Of a stretch of 64,000 nucleotides of DNA, positions 1 through 9,792 are shown in pieces (within the stretch, counting starts at the first letter, position 1; each line of letters starts with the position of its first letter). Below the pieces are notes generated by a model. That model did not search any database. It was not told where the DNA came from and saw nothing but the letters and a program-made list of their open reading frames with translations. Source of the stretch: Arthrobacter sp. U41 (GTDB taxonomy: Bacteria > Actinomycetota > Actinomycetes > Actinomycetales > Micrococcaceae); NCBI RefSeq assembly GCF_001750145.1, contig NZ_CP015732.1:2728001-2792000 (forward strand). The letters run 5' to 3'. A program made the position numbers and the translations under genes.

Positions 1-1602
1 GGCCGCTGGACCACCGACCGCAGCCTCGCCACGCCCCGGCGGATCGCCATCGACGACCGCGGCTGCACCCTGAGCTACGGCGAGCTGGAACGCCGGGCAG
101 CGGGCCTCGCCGCCGGCCTGAAGGCCGCCGGCTACGCCGCCGGGGACCGGATCGCGACCCTGACCGGCAACAGCTCGGACCATGTGGTGCTGTTCTTCGC
201 CTGCGCCAAGGCCGGGCTGGTCCTGGTCCCGCTGTCCTGGCGGCTCTCGCCCCGGGAACTCGCCGCGCAGCTCGGGCTCGCCGACCCGCAGCTGCTCCTG
301 GTCGAGGATGAACTGGATTCCCTCGCCGCAGGGGCATGCACGCTGCTCGCGCACCGGCCCCGGACCGCGGCGCTGGGCCCCGGCGGCATTGAAAAATCCG
401 TCCCCCCGCCGTCGCGGCGCATGCCGGACACCGTGCCTGAGCCAGGCCGGGAGGTGCGCGACGACGACCCGCTCCTGATGGTCTTCACCTCCGGCACCGA
501 GGGAACAAGCAAAGCCGCGGTGCTGACCCATGCCAACTGTTTCTGGACGAACCTTTCACTGTCCCGGACGCTGGATCTGGGCAGCACTGACGTGGTGCTG
601 GCGGTGCTGCCGCAGTTCCACGTCGGCGGCTGGAACATTCAGCCCCTGCTGGCCTGGTGGACCGGCGCCACCGTGGTGCTCGAACGCGGCTTCGAACCCG
701 GCCGGGTCCTGCAGCTGATCGCGGAGCGGGGCGTGACCATGCTTATGGGCGTCCCCACCCAGTACCTGATGCTCGCCGAACACCCCGACTTCGCCGCCGC
801 GCAGCTCGGCAGCCTCCGCCACGCCGTGGTCGGCGGCGCGCCGATGCCTGCGCCGCTGCTGCGGATCTGGCACCGCCGGGGAGTAGCCCTGAGCCAGGGC
901 TACGGACTGACCGAGGCGTCACCGAACGTGCTCTGCCTGGCCAACGAGGATGCCGCCCGGATGGTGGGCTACTCGGGCAAACCGTACCCGCATGTCGCCG
1001 TCGCGGTGGCCGATCCGGTGACCGGGGACATCCTGGACGGTGCCGCCGCCGGGGAACTGCTGGTGGGCGGGCCGGGGGTCTTCGCCGGCTACTTCCGCGA
1101 CCCCGCGGCCACTGCCGCCGTCCTCGTCGGGGACTGGCTGCGGACCGGCGACCTGGTGGAGCGCGACGCCGAGGGCTACGTCAGAGTGGTGGACCGGCTC
1201 AAGGACATCTACATTTCCGGCGGCGAAAACGTCGCCCCCGCCGAGGTCGAGGCGGCGCTGCTGTCCCATCCGGCAGTGGCGCAGGCCGCCGTCGTCGGTG
1301 TGGAGGACGAGCGCTGGGGCGAAACCGGGGTCGGCTTCGTCGTGATCCGTCCCGGCATGGCCACCGATGAACAGGAACTCCTCGAGCACTGCGCCGCCCA
1401 GCTCGCACATTTCAAGGTTCCCGCCCGGATCGAGACGGTCGGTACGCTGCCCCGCACGGCGCTGAACAAGGTGCTCCGGGCCCGGCTCCGGCAGCAGCTG
1501 GAAGGTCGAACCCTCAACGGACGGCACGAAAGCGCCCCAGCCGGCCTGCCCCCAGCCGTCCTGCCCGCGGCCAAGCTGCCCGCGGACGGGGGACGGCGGT
1601 GA
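1..1602 (+). CDS. Acyl-CoA synthetase (AMP-forming), 5' end outside window
   Basis: This adenylate-forming enzyme would activate a carboxylic acid with ATP and then CoA. Codons are open from base 1, so the N-terminus lies outside the window; 533 residues are visible. The phosphate-binding motif FTSGTEGTSKA is at about residue 163, GYGLTEASP follows, and the hinge and core motif GDWLRTGDL then DRLKDIYISGGENV is present. The C-terminal lysine region reads PRTALNKVLR. It ends in a GTGA overlap with a TetR gene, so the two are probably co-transcribed. The substrate cannot be read from sequence; a medium or long-chain fatty acid or an aromatic acid is possible. Confidence 0.9.
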   Translation, partial: GRWTTDRSLATPRRIAIDDRGCTLSYGELERRAAGLAAGLKAAGYAAGDRIATLTGNSSDHVVLFFACAKAGLVLVPLSWRLSPRELAAQLGLADPQLLLVEDELDSLAAGACTLLAHRPRTAALGPGGIEKSVPPPSRRMPDTVPEPGREVRDDDPLLMVFTSGTEGTSKAAVLTHANCFWTNLSLSRTLDLGSTDVVLAVLPQFHVGGWNIQPLLAWWTGATVVLERGFEPGRVLQLIAERGVTMLMGVPTQYLMLAEHPDFAAAQLGSLRHAVVGGAPMPAPLLRIWHRRGVALSQGYGLTEASPNVLCLANEDAARMVGYSGKPYPHVAVAVADPVTGDILDGAAAGELLVGGPGVFAGYFRDPAATAAVLVGDWLRTGDLVERDAEGYVRVVDRLKDIYISGGENVAPAEVEAALLSHPAVAQAAVVGVEDERWGETGVGFVVIRPGMATDEQELLEHCAAQLAHFKVPARIETVGTLPRTALNKVLRARLRQQLEGRTLNGRHESAPAGLPPAVLPAAKLPADGGRR

Positions 1603-2270
1603 GTGCCGTGCCGCGCACCGCGAGGGGCACCCGTACCCGGGCCAAGCTGCTGCAGGCCGCGGAGACGGTGTTCGCCTCGGTGGGCTACCACGAGGCCTCG
1701 ATCGTGAAGATCACGGAGGAGGCCGGCGTCGGGCTCGGCACTTTCTATCTGTACTTCGAGGGCAAACAAGCCATCTTCGACGAGGTCGTCGAGGACCTGA
1801 ACCGGCGGGTCCGGCATGCCATGACGGACGCCGCCCGTGCCGCCGGAACCCGGCTCGCGGCCGAACGCGCCGGCTTCCGGGCCTTCTTCAAGTTCACCGC
1901 CGAACACCCCGCGCTGTACCGGATCATCCGGCAGGCCGAGTTCGTCTCACCCGGGGCGCTGCGGCTGCACTACACCCGGATCGTCAACGGCTACATCGAG
2001 GGGCTCAAAGCCGCGCAGCTCACCGGCGAAGTCCGGGCGATGGACCCCACCGTGGCGGCCTGGGCGCTGATGGGCATCGGCGAGTTGATCGGCATGCGCT
2101 GGGTGCTGTGGGACGAGGAAGGCGCCGAACCCGCCCGGGGCGCCCGCCCGGATGTCCCGGAGGAGGTCTTCGAGGAAATGATGCAGTTCATCGAACGCGC
2201 ACTCGCCCCCGGCCCCGCGTCCAGCCCCGCTTCCAGAACGACTCAGGCCCAGGAAGGGACAGCCCCATGA
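1599..2270 (+). CDS. TetR family transcriptional regulator
   Basis: This 223-residue protein has an N-terminal TetR helix-turn-helix (about residues 8-55), including the recognition segment GVGLGTFYLYFEGKQAIF. The remainder is helical and should form the ligand-binding and dimer domain. The GTG start overlaps the stop of the synthetase as GTGA, and its own stop overlaps the hydrolase start as ATGA. It therefore sits inside a three-gene operon and probably responds to the acid or CoA ester handled by its neighbours. That ligand assignment is inference. Confidence 0.88.
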   Translation: MSAVPRTARGTRTRAKLLQAAETVFASVGYHEASIVKITEEAGVGLGTFYLYFEGKQAIFDEVVEDLNRRVRHAMTDAARAAGTRLAAERAGFRAFFKFTAEHPALYRIIRQAEFVSPGALRLHYTRIVNGYIEGLKAAQLTGEVRAMDPTVAAWALMGIGELIGMRWVLWDEEGAEPARGARPDVPEEVFEEMMQFIERALAPGPASSPASRTTQAQEGTAP

Positions 2271-3172
2271 ACCAGGCAGCCAGCAACCCCCGTTACCGGA
2301 CCACCGAGGTCCAGGTCCGCGGCGGCACCCTGCACACCGCGCTCTGGGGACCCGAGGATCCGGCCGCCCCGACCATCCTTGCGGTGCACGGCGTCACCGC
2401 CTCCCACAAGGCCTGGCCGGCGCTGGCGGAGGCCCTGCCGGAGGTCAGGATCATCGCCCCGGACCTGCGCGGCCGCGGGTGCAGCAACGCGCTCCCGGCG
2501 CCCTACGGCATGCCCTCCCACGCCGAGGACCTCGCCGCGGTGCTGGCTGCGCTCAGCAGCGGCCCCGTTGTCGTCGTCGGCCATTCCATGGGCGCCTTCG
2601 CCGCGGTGGTCCTCGCGAACCTGTTCCCGGAGCGGGTGCGGTCCCTGGTGCTGGTCGACGGCGGACTGCCGCTGCAGGTGCCTGCCGGGCTCAGCGACGA
2701 GCAGATCGTCGCCGCCGTGCTCGGTCCCGCCGCCGAGCGCCTGAACGCCACCTTCGCCAGCCGGGAGGCGTACCGCAGCTTCTGGAAGCAGCATCCGGCG
2801 TTCAGCGCGGACTGGAGCCCGCTCGTGGAGGAGTACGTGGATTACGACCTCACCGGCGAGGAGCCGGTGCTCCGGCCGGCCACCCGGTACCAGGCGATGG
2901 CGGACGACACCGCCGAGCTGCACCGCGGCGCCTCCCTCCTGAAAGCCCTCGCTGAGCTCGCGGTGGACACACTGGTGCTGCGCGCGCCGCGCGGCCTGCT
3001 CAACGAACCCGGCGGCCTGTACGCGCCCGGCTATCTGGACGCCTGGGCGGAGAAGCTGGCCACCCTGACCGTGCGCGAGATCCCGGACGTCAACCACTAC
3101 ACGATTGTCATGGGTGCGGCGGGGGCCGCCGCCGTCGCGGGAACCGTGCGGGAGGCGCTGGCGGTCGCCTGA
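2267..3172 (+). CDS. Alpha/beta hydrolase
   Basis: This is a 301-residue alpha/beta-hydrolase fold protein. The oxyanion region is LAVHGVTASHKAW, the nucleophile elbow is GHSMGA and the late histidine lies in DVNHYTIV. The ATG at 2267 is chosen because AGGAAGGGA lies just upstream and the start forms ATGA with the TetR stop; a longer in-frame extension would run through tetR. It is the third gene of the synthetase-TetR-hydrolase operon, so it may hydrolyse an ester, lactone or ring-cleavage product of the same pathway. Substrate unknown. Confidence 0.85.
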   Translation: MNQAASNPRYRTTEVQVRGGTLHTALWGPEDPAAPTILAVHGVTASHKAWPALAEALPEVRIIAPDLRGRGCSNALPAPYGMPSHAEDLAAVLAALSSGPVVVVGHSMGAFAAVVLANLFPERVRSLVLVDGGLPLQVPAGLSDEQIVAAVLGPAAERLNATFASREAYRSFWKQHPAFSADWSPLVEEYVDYDLTGEEPVLRPATRYQAMADDTAELHRGASLLKALAELAVDTLVLRAPRGLLNEPGGLYAPGYLDAWAEKLATLTVREIPDVNHYTIVMGAAGAAAVAGTVREALAVA

Positions 3173-3201
3173 CCTCCGTCACGGCCGCTGGTGCGTCAGT
3201 G

Positions 3202-3492
3202 TCAGGCGGCGGACTCCAGGATCCGGGTCTTCGGCGCGCCCCGGAGGGCCGGGGCCGCGGCGGAGGACGTCCAGACGTTCGCCTGGAGCTTGGCCAGCAG
3301 CGCCTCGGCCTGGTCGCGCCGCTCAAAATCGAGTTCGACCACCACATAGTGCGGATCCTCCACCGGCCGGCTGATCCGGTGCGCGGTCACCCCCGACGCC
3401 GCGCGGTTGACCGGGTCACGGTCGAACGCGGCCTTCCAGAGGCCAAAATCCTTGATCCCGTGCTCGATCTGCAGCGTATACATCGCACTCAT
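3202..3492 (-). CDS. Small conserved protein of unknown function
   Basis: A protein of 96 residues (MSAMYTLQIEHGIKDFGLWK...) with alternating strands and helices resembling dimeric ferredoxin-like alpha/beta-barrel proteins. No catalytic motif is clear. A second ATG at 3483 (MYTLQIEH) lies at better distance from the GGAAGGA ribosome site, so the true product may be 93 residues. It converges with the hydrolase and diverges from the LuxR-type gene that follows. I do not assign a function. Confidence 0.65.
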   Translation of the reverse strand: MSAMYTLQIEHGIKDFGLWKAAFDRDPVNRAASGVTAHRISRPVEDPHYVVVELDFERRDQAEALLAKLQANVWTSSAAAPALRGAPKTRILESAA

Positions 3493-3595
3493 TCCTTCCG
3501 GTCACTTTCCCACTGGCTGTGGGGATGTTCCACGCTAGGCGCGGCGGGCCGGCGGGTGGTATCCCAGAAATCTGGTGCCGGCGCATACTGAATTC

Positions 3596-4732
3596 ATGAC
3601 CACCAGCTGGGCGCTGAGCCGGAGCCTGGAACGCATCGGGCAACTCTGCCGGGACGTGCCCGAGGACAAGGAACTGCGCCGGGGAGTGCTTGCTGAACTG
3701 GGCCGGATGGTGCCGTTCAGCGCGTTCGCCTGGCCGCTGGCGGACCCCGAATCGGCCACCGGCATCGCGCCGATGGCCAGGATCCCCTGTCCGGAGGAGC
3801 TGCCGGAGCTGATCCGGCTCAAGTACCTGACACCGGCCTGCCGCTGGACCGCCCTCATCGGCTTGCGCCGGCCGGCCACGACCCTGCTGATGGAGACCGG
3901 CGGCCGTCCGGCACGCAGTCCGCTGTGGAGCGCGCTGCTGTCCCGCTACCGGGTGACGGATGTGCTGTCGACGGTTTTCGCTGACAAGCATGGCTGCTGG
4001 GGCTGGCTGGACCTGTGGCGGGCGGGGGATGAAGGCACGTTCTCCGAACCGGAAACCGATTACCTCGCCGCCGCCGCGCCGCTGGTGGCGGCCGGCCTCC
4101 GGCGCAGCCGGGCGGCCCAGTGCCGGCGGGACACGGAGGGGCCCGGCGGCGCGTGGCCAACTGTCCGGAAGCCGCTGCCGCCGCAGGCGGTGCTGACCCT
4201 GGACGAGCGGCTGGCCGTGGTGGGACAGACCGCCTCGGCCGGTGACTGGCTGGGGCTGCTGCAGCGCGGTCCCCGGCCGCATGAGGGGATACCGGCGGAG
4301 GTCCTGAATGTCGCCGCCCAGCTGCTGGCGAGGGAAGCCGGAGTGGACCCGCACCCCGCCATGTCGCGGGTCCCCGTCGGCCTCGGCGCGTGGGCGCTGC
4401 TGCGCTCCACCCGGATGGAAGACGGCCGGACGGGAACAACGGCTCCGCTCGCGGTGACCATCCAGGAATGCCCCGCGGCGGAGCGGCTTGAAGTGTTTGC
4501 CCGCTGCTTCGCCCTGACACCGCAGCAGCACCGGCTGCTGGGGCTCACCGCCGGCGGACTCAGCACGGCGGAGCTGGCCGCGGCGCTGCGGATCAGCCCC
4601 TACACCGTGCAGGACCAGTTCAAGGCCGTCTTCGCTGCCTGCGGCGTCCGGAGCCGGAGCGCGCTGCTGGGCCTGGCCCTGGGCACCGCGGCGGCGCCGC
4701 CGGAGGCGGGCCCGGCAACGGGCCGGCGGTAA
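3596..4732 (+). CDS. LuxR-type HTH transcriptional regulator
   Basis: A 378-residue protein with an N-terminal sensor-like region without an obvious receiver domain and a C-terminal LuxR HTH (about residues 300-360; LTPQQHRLLGLTAGGLSTAE and ISPYTVQDQFKAVF). A GTG seven codons upstream at 3575 is possible. The ATG at 3596 is preferred because CATACT at 3584-3589 could be a -10 box placing the transcript start on this ATG (leaderless). Divergent from the small gene at 3202-3492, which may be its target. Effector unknown. Confidence 0.8.
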   Translation: MTTSWALSRSLERIGQLCRDVPEDKELRRGVLAELGRMVPFSAFAWPLADPESATGIAPMARIPCPEELPELIRLKYLTPACRWTALIGLRRPATTLLMETGGRPARSPLWSALLSRYRVTDVLSTVFADKHGCWGWLDLWRAGDEGTFSEPETDYLAAAAPLVAAGLRRSRAAQCRRDTEGPGGAWPTVRKPLPPQAVLTLDERLAVVGQTASAGDWLGLLQRGPRPHEGIPAEVLNVAAQLLAREAGVDPHPAMSRVPVGLGAWALLRSTRMEDGRTGTTAPLAVTIQECPAAERLEVFARCFALTPQQHRLLGLTAGGLSTAELAAALRISPYTVQDQFKAVFAACGVRSRSALLGLALGTAAAPPEAGPATGRR

Positions 4733-4753
4733 CGGGCGCGGAAGCCGGTCCGG

Positions 4754-5020
4754 CTAGCCGCCGGCGAACGGCGGCAGCACGTCCACGACGTCGTCCGGCC
4801 GGAGCGCGGCCGCACGGTTCCGCACCGCCACCTCGTTGAGCAGGAAGCTGCTCCGGGACAGCAGGCGCGCCAGCGGCGGCGTCCCGGCCGGGGGTTCGGG
4901 GCGCTCGACGGCGAGGATCGCTTCGAGCAGTGAGTCGACGGTGGCGTCAGCGGGGAGGTCAAAGCGCTCCTCCTCGACGCCGGCGGCAGCGCGCGCGGCA
5001 GCGAAGTATCGTACGTTCAC
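4754..5020 (-). CDS. moaD: MoaD, molybdopterin synthase sulfur carrier subunit
   Basis: This 88-residue ubiquitin-fold protein ends in ...LPPFAGG, the Gly-Gly tail that is adenylated and thiocarboxylated in MoaD/ThiS proteins. With MoaE it converts cyclic pyranopterin monophosphate to molybdopterin. It lies just downstream of moaA on the same strand and within the same 6-kb island as moaC, moaE, moeA and mog. ThiS is an alternative, but the context favours MoaD. Confidence 0.92.
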   Translation of the reverse strand: MNVRYFAAARAAAGVEEERFDLPADATVDSLLEAILAVERPEPPAGTPPLARLLSRSSFLLNEVAVRNRAAALRPDDVVDVLPPFAGG

Positions 5021-5027
5021 GGGTGGT

Positions 5028-6164
5028 TCAGCCTCCGATGGCGCTCATGCTGCGGTCCGGCTGGACGAAGTCCGGGGCGTCCAGTCCGACGTGGTCCATA
5101 CCGTGGGCCTTGGGTTTGATCCACATGGCGTCCTGCCAGCGCTCGGCGAGCTGTTCGTCGCTGGCGCCCTCGCGGAGCAGCCCCAGCAGGTCCACTTCCT
5201 CACGGGAGAACAGGCAGCTCATGATCTTGCCCTCGGCCGTGATCCGGGTGCGGCGGCAGTCGGAGCAAAACGGCTCGGTCACGGAGGCGATGATCCCCAC
5301 GGTTCCCAGCACCGGGCCGGCCGCCTCGGCCGTGCCGGGCACCCGGGCCCGTACCTCAAAGCGTTCCGCCGGGGCGCCGTCGCGGTCCCGCGGGTCAGCG
5401 CTGAGCACGTAGTCGACGGAGAGCAGTTCACGGATCTCCGCGGCGGTGATCATGTTCCGGCGGGTCCAGCCGTGGTCGGCGTCGAGCGGCATTTGCTCGA
5501 TGAAGCGCAGTTCGTAGCCGCGGTCCAGCGCCCAGGCCAGCAGCGCGGGGGACTCGACGTCGTTGATGCCGCGCATCAGTACGGCGTTGAGTTTTACCGG
5601 GCCCAGCCCGGCGGCCCAGGCAGCGTCCACGCCGGCCAGGACCTTGTTCAGGAAGGGGCGGCGGGTCAGCTGGGTGAAGGTTTCCTCATGGAGCGAGTCC
5701 AGCGAGACGTTGATCCGGGACAGTCCGGCAGTCTTGAGCCCGGCAGCTTTTTTGTCCAGCCCGACGGCGTTTGTGGTCATCGAGATCGGCAGGTCGGGGT
5801 GGGCGTGGCGGAGCGCCGAAATGATGTCCAGCAGGTCGGCCCGGACCAGCGGTTCGCCGCCGGTGAGCCGCAGTTCGCGCACGCCCAGCATGTCAACGCC
5901 GATCCGGACAATCCGGACAATTTCCTCCGCCGACATCACGGCCTGCTTGGACAGCCACGCCAGGCCCTCGGCCGGCATGCAGTAGGTGCAGCGCAGATTG
6001 CATTTGTCGGTCAGGGACAGCCGCATATCGGTCGCACGGCGGCCGTAGCGGTCAACCAGGCCGGCGGGCATTCCGGCCGGGCGCCCGGGCAACGGCGCTC
6101 CGGAAGTGCCCGCGCCGGGGCCGTCATCCGCGCGGGGCTGGGGCATACCAAGCTGAACACTCAT
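5028..6164 (-). CDS. moaA: MoaA, GTP 3',8-cyclase (radical SAM)
   Basis: The protein has 378 residues. The N-terminal radical SAM cluster is CNLRCTYC (Cys55, Cys59, Cys62). The second cluster is formed by CSDCRRTR and the later Cys of KIMSCLF, and the protein ends in the Gly-Gly tail typical of MoaA. With MoaC it makes cyclic pyranopterin monophosphate from GTP. The first 35 residues are a low-complexity extension. On the minus strand TAGCCT (6171-6176) lies 6 nt before the ATG, consistent with a leaderless transcript. Co-directional with moaD, 7 bp apart. Confidence 0.95.
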   Translation of the reverse strand: MSVQLGMPQPRADDGPGAGTSGAPLPGRPAGMPAGLVDRYGRRATDMRLSLTDKCNLRCTYCMPAEGLAWLSKQAVMSAEEIVRIVRIGVDMLGVRELRLTGGEPLVRADLLDIISALRHAHPDLPISMTTNAVGLDKKAAGLKTAGLSRINVSLDSLHEETFTQLTRRPFLNKVLAGVDAAWAAGLGPVKLNAVLMRGINDVESPALLAWALDRGYELRFIEQMPLDADHGWTRRNMITAAEIRELLSVDYVLSADPRDRDGAPAERFEVRARVPGTAEAAGPVLGTVGIIASVTEPFCSDCRRTRITAEGKIMSCLFSREEVDLLGLLREGASDEQLAERWQDAMWIKPKAHGMDHVGLDAPDFVQPDRSMSAIGG

Positions 6165-6284
6165 AATGTCAGGCTACGCCACCTCGGCACCGGTATCACA
6201 GCGGCCGGGCCAGCGATTCCGCCGGCGGCACCCCGGTGGCGAAGGGACGTCGCCGCCGGACCGGCACAAACCTATGCTGGAGGA

Positions 6285-7988
6285 GTGAACACCTCCCAGC
6301 AGGGGCAGCCAGGCACTCCTGCCGCCACCCGGCGGCCCGGCCGGCGGAGCGCCCGGCCGCGTAACCCTGAGCCGGAGAACCCGGGGCCGGAGAACCCTGA
6401 GCCGCGAAGTCCGGACCGGCAGGCGGCCGGCCGGGCGGCGGCGGCCGGCATTGTGGCCGTGGGAACGGGGCTTGCCCTCGGGGAACTCGTGGCAGGTCTC
6501 GTGAGCCCCTCGCTGTCCCCGGTGACCGCTGTCGGCGGCGCCGTGATCGACGTCGTCCCGCCGGGCGTCAAGGACTGGGCCATTGCGCTCTTCGGTACGG
6601 GGGACAAGATGGCCCTGCTGACCGGGATGGGCCTGCTCATCGCCGCGCTGGCCGCCGTGTCCGGAATAGTGGAGCTGCGGCGCCGCTTCGCCGGGGCCGC
6701 CATCATCGCCATCTTCGGGGTGGTGGGGCTGGTGGCCGTGCTGGGCCGGACCGAACTGACCGTGATCGCGGTGCCGGTCCCGCTGCTCGCCGCCCTCGTG
6801 GGCATGGTCCTGCTGCGGTGGCTGGTCCGCCGGCTGGGGGAGTGGCCCGCCGAAGCCGGACCGCCCCCCGCAGGTCCCGGCCCCGAAGCGCAGCTTCCTT
6901 CCCGGTCAGCGCAGCCTCCGTCGCGCCGCCGGTTTTTCCAGGCGCTCGGTGGAACGGCCGCCCTCGCCGTGGCCGCCGGCGCGCTGGCCGCGACGTTCCG
7001 GGGCGCCGCCGCCGTCGTGAGTGAACTGCGCAGCAAGCTGGCGCTCCCCGCGCCGGCGTCACCGGCTCCGCCGATCCCGGCCGGAGCCGAGGTCCGGCTG
7101 GAGAGTGTGGGCCCGCTGGTGACGCCGAACAGGGACTTCTACCGGATTGACACCGCGCTGCGCGTCCCGGTCGTGGAGCCGGGCCAGTGGACCCTGAAGG
7201 TCACCGGGCTGGTGGAGAAGGAGGTCTCACTGGACTTCGCCGCGCTGCTGGCCAAACCCCTGATCGAACGGCACATCACCATCGCCTGCGTCTCCAATGA
7301 GGTGGGCGGGGACCTGATCGGCAACGCCCGCTGGCTCGGCTGGCCGGTCCGGGAACTGCTGGCCCTGGCCGGCCCGCGGGACGGTGCGGACATGGTCCTG
7401 TCGCGCAGCACGGACGGCTGGACCGCCGGCACCCCGCTGGAGGTGCTGACCGACAGCCGGGACGCGCTGCTGGCCGTCGGCATGAACGGTGAACCCTTGC
7501 CGTTGGAGCACGGCTTCCCGGTCCGGCTGGTCGTCCCCGGTCTCTACGGCTACGTGTCGGCGACCAAGTGGGTCACCGGGCTCAAGGTGACACGCTTCGC
7601 GGACGATGTCGGATACTGGACGCCCCGCGGCTGGAGCGAGCGGGGGCCGATCAAGACCTCCTCCCGCATCGACGTGCCCCGCGACCGCCGCCCCGTGGGC
7701 GCCGGGACGGTGGCTTTCGGCGGGGTCGCCTGGGCCCAGCACACCGGGATCGGGCGGGTGGAGCTCCGGGTCAACCGCGGGGCGTGGCAGCAGGCGGAGC
7801 TGGCCGCCGGGATCTCCAAAGACACCTGGTACCAGTGGAAACTGGAGCTGCCGCTGACCCCCGGCCAGTACGAGGTCCAGGTCCGCGCCACGGACCTCAA
7901 CGGCGCCGCGCAGGTGGAGGACCGCGCGGCGGTGGCGCCCAGCGGGGCCACCGGCTTCCACACGGTTAGAGTGGACGTGAAATCCTAA
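6285..7988 (+). CDS. Membrane-anchored sulfite-oxidase/YedY-type molybdopterin oxidoreductase
   Basis: This 567-residue protein begins with a Pro-Glu-rich cytoplasmic tail (residues 27-44). About four membrane segments follow between residues 51 and 181, then a Tat-like motif SRRRFF (213-218) leading a fifth hydrophobic stretch. The rest is a catalytic domain with the Mo-ligating cysteine in TIACVSNEVGG (Cys335) and a C-terminal immunoglobulin-like dimerisation domain. The GTG at 6285 is preceded by GGAGGA; TATGCT at 6273-6278 could instead give a leaderless mRNA. It is divergent from moaA and upstream of moeA, so cofactor supply and client enzyme are linked. The substrate (sulfite, methionine sulfoxide or other) is unknown. 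Confidence 0.86.
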   Translation: MNTSQQGQPGTPAATRRPGRRSARPRNPEPENPGPENPEPRSPDRQAAGRAAAAGIVAVGTGLALGELVAGLVSPSLSPVTAVGGAVIDVVPPGVKDWAIALFGTGDKMALLTGMGLLIAALAAVSGIVELRRRFAGAAIIAIFGVVGLVAVLGRTELTVIAVPVPLLAALVGMVLLRWLVRRLGEWPAEAGPPPAGPGPEAQLPSRSAQPPSRRRFFQALGGTAALAVAAGALAATFRGAAAVVSELRSKLALPAPASPAPPIPAGAEVRLESVGPLVTPNRDFYRIDTALRVPVVEPGQWTLKVTGLVEKEVSLDFAALLAKPLIERHITIACVSNEVGGDLIGNARWLGWPVRELLALAGPRDGADMVLSRSTDGWTAGTPLEVLTDSRDALLAVGMNGEPLPLEHGFPVRLVVPGLYGYVSATKWVTGLKVTRFADDVGYWTPRGWSERGPIKTSSRIDVPRDRRPVGAGTVAFGGVAWAQHTGIGRVELRVNRGAWQQAELAAGISKDTWYQWKLELPLTPGQYEVQVRATDLNGAAQVEDRAAVAPSGATGFHTVRVDVKS

Positions 7989-8077
7989 CGGCCCGGGCCA
8001 CCACGCGGGCCACCACGCCGGGCCAGGGGGCCGGCCGGCGAGTTAACCCGATGGCTTAAGACGAGGGGTCACAACGC

Positions 8078-9301
8078 ATGCACCGCACCCAGGCACGGCA
8101 CGTCACCGTGGAAGCGCACCGCGAGTCGGTCCGCAAGCTGCTGGCCCCGCTCCGCACCCCGGACCGGATTGAGCGGCTTCCGCTCCTCGCGGCGCTGGGC
8201 CGCGGACTCGCGGCGGACGTGGTGGCTCCGCTGGACCTGCCGCCTTTCGCGAATTCGCAGATGGACGGCTTCGCCATCCGCAGCGCCGACGTACCCGACG
8301 GGGGTGCCGGGCTGCGCGTTGTGGCCCCGGTTCCGGCCGGTGCCGCGCCAGCGGAGCTGGCCCCCGGGACAGCCGCACCGATCATGACCGGCGCCATGCT
8401 GCCGCCCGGGGCGGACGCCGTCGTGCCGATCGAGCAGGCCGTCCCGGCGGTCTTCCCCCCGCCCGGCGTGCCGGCCACGGTCCGGCTGCCCGCCGTGCCG
8501 GCCGGGAACTACGTCCGCGACGCGGGCAGCGACATCCGCACCGGCGAACCTGCCCTCGCCGCCGGAACGTTCCTGGGACCGGGCCAGCTGGGACTCCTGG
8601 CCGCCCTGGGATTCACCGAAGTGCCTGTCTACCGTGCGCTGCGGGTCCTGCTGGTCACCACCGGGGACGAGGTCGTGGAGCCGGGCAGCCCGCTGGGCCC
8701 AGGCAAGATCTACGACTCCAACGCCACCCTGCTGGAGTCATCCATGCGCCAGGCCGGACTCGACGTCACCCGCACCGGGATCTCCACGGACCGACCGGAG
8801 GAACTCGCCGGCCTGCTGCGCCGGCACACCGGGGACGTGGACCTGATCGTCACCACCGGCGGGGTCAGCAAGGGAGCATACGAGGTGGTCCGGCAGGCGA
8901 TGGAGGGCCACAGCGTCGACTTCTTCGGTGTGGCCATGCAGCCCGGAGGCCCGCAGGGCATCGGCTCCTTCGACGGCGTCCCGGTCCTCGGGTTCCCGGG
9001 GAACCCGGTCAGCTGCCTGGTTTCCTTCGAAATGTTCCTCCGGCCCGCGCTCGGAGACCTCTTCGGCTCGCCGGCGCCGCGTCCGGTGGCCAGGGCGCGG
9101 CTGGCAGGGACGCTGACGTCCCCGGCGGGCAAGCACCAGGTCCGGCGCGGCACGGTCCTGCCGGACGGCACCGTACGGCTGGAAGGCGGCGCCGGCTCCC
9201 ACCTGGTCAGTGCCCTGGCGCACTCCAATGCCCTGATCCAGGTGCCGGAAGGAATTGCCGCGCTCGCCGAGGGCTCCGAGGTGGAAGTATGGATGCTGTG
9301 A
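8078..9301 (+). CDS. moeA: MoeA, molybdopterin molybdenumtransferase
   Basis: A 407-residue MoeA/gephyrin-E family protein that inserts molybdate into adenylated molybdopterin. Recognisable are the substrate loop [14 protein letters not shown], the MogA-like domain segment [10 protein letters not shown] with [21 protein letters not shown], and [25 protein letters not shown] lies upstream of the ATG. Its last codons overlap moaC, giving a moeA-moaC-mog-moaE operon. Confidence 0.94.
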   Translation: MHRTQARHVTVEAHRESVRKLLAPLRTPDRIERLPLLAALGRGLAADVVAPLDLPPFANSQMDGFAIRSADVPDGGAGLRVVAPVPAGAAPAELAPGTAAPIMTGAMLPPGADAVVPIEQAVPAVFPPPGVPATVRLPAVPAGNYVRDAGSDIRTGEPALAAGTFLGPGQLGLLAALGFTEVPVYRALRVLLVTTGDEVVEPGSPLGPGKIYDSNATLLESSMRQAGLDVTRTGISTDRPEELAGLLRRHTGDVDLIVTTGGVSKGAYEVVRQAMEGHSVDFFGVAMQPGGPQGIGSFDGVPVLGFPGNPVSCLVSFEMFLRPALGDLFGSPAPRPVARARLAGTLTSPAGKHQVRRGTVLPDGTVRLEGGAGSHLVSALAHSNALIQVPEGIAALAEGSEVEVWML

Positions 9302-9792
9302 ACGAAGCAAATCCCGCAACGGGAAACCCAGGCCTGACCCATCTCCGGCAGGACGGCACGGCCCAGATGGTGGATGTGTCCAACAAGGCGGAGAGCACCC
9401 GCGAGGCCACCGCCACCGCCACCGTCCGCAGCACCGCCGAGGTCCTGGCCCTGCTCGGCGCGGGAGACCTGCCCAAGGGCGACGCCCTCGCCGTCGCCCG
9501 GGTCGCCGGCATTATGGCCGCCAAGAAGACCCCGGACCTGATCCCGCTGTGCCACCCGCTGCCGCTTGCCAAGGTCACCATCGACTTCGAGCTCGACGCC
9601 GACTCGGTCACCGTGTTCGCGACGGTCAAGACCCTCGGGGTCACCGGCGTCGAAATGGAGGCGCTGACCGCCGCCTCCGTCGCCGCCCTCAGCGTGTACG
9701 ACATGATCAAGGCCGTGGACAAACACGCGGTGCTCACTGACATCAAAGTGCTGGCCAAAAGCGGCGGCAAGAGCGGGGACTGGACACGATGA
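9289..9792 (+). CDS. moaC: MoaC, cyclic pyranopterin monophosphate synthase
   Basis: A 167-residue MoaC carrying the N-terminal [19 protein letters not shown] signature, [10 protein letters not shown] in the middle and [20 protein letters not shown] near the end, all diagnostic of the family. It acts after MoaA to make cPMP. The ATG at 9289 overlaps the end of moeA; a GTG at 9298 is an alternative start. The stop overlaps the following mog gene as ATGA. Confidence 0.95.
   Translation: MDAVNEANPATGNPGLTHLRQDGTAQMVDVSNKAESTREATATATVRSTAEVLALLGAGDLPKGDALAVARVAGIMAAKKTPDLIPLCHPLPLAKVTIDFELDADSVTVFATVKTLGVTGVEMEALTAASVAALSVYDMIKAVDKHAVLTDIKVLAKSGGKSGDWTR

Noticed and set aside
4836..6284. Long in-frame extension upstream of the Mo oxidoreductase
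   Set aside because: It runs antisense through moaD and moaA, has no family similarity, and GTG 6285 with GGAGGA is a clear start.
7991..8016. Short tandem repeat CGGGCCACCACG before moeA
   Set aside because: Only two units, no palindrome and no match to a known operator.
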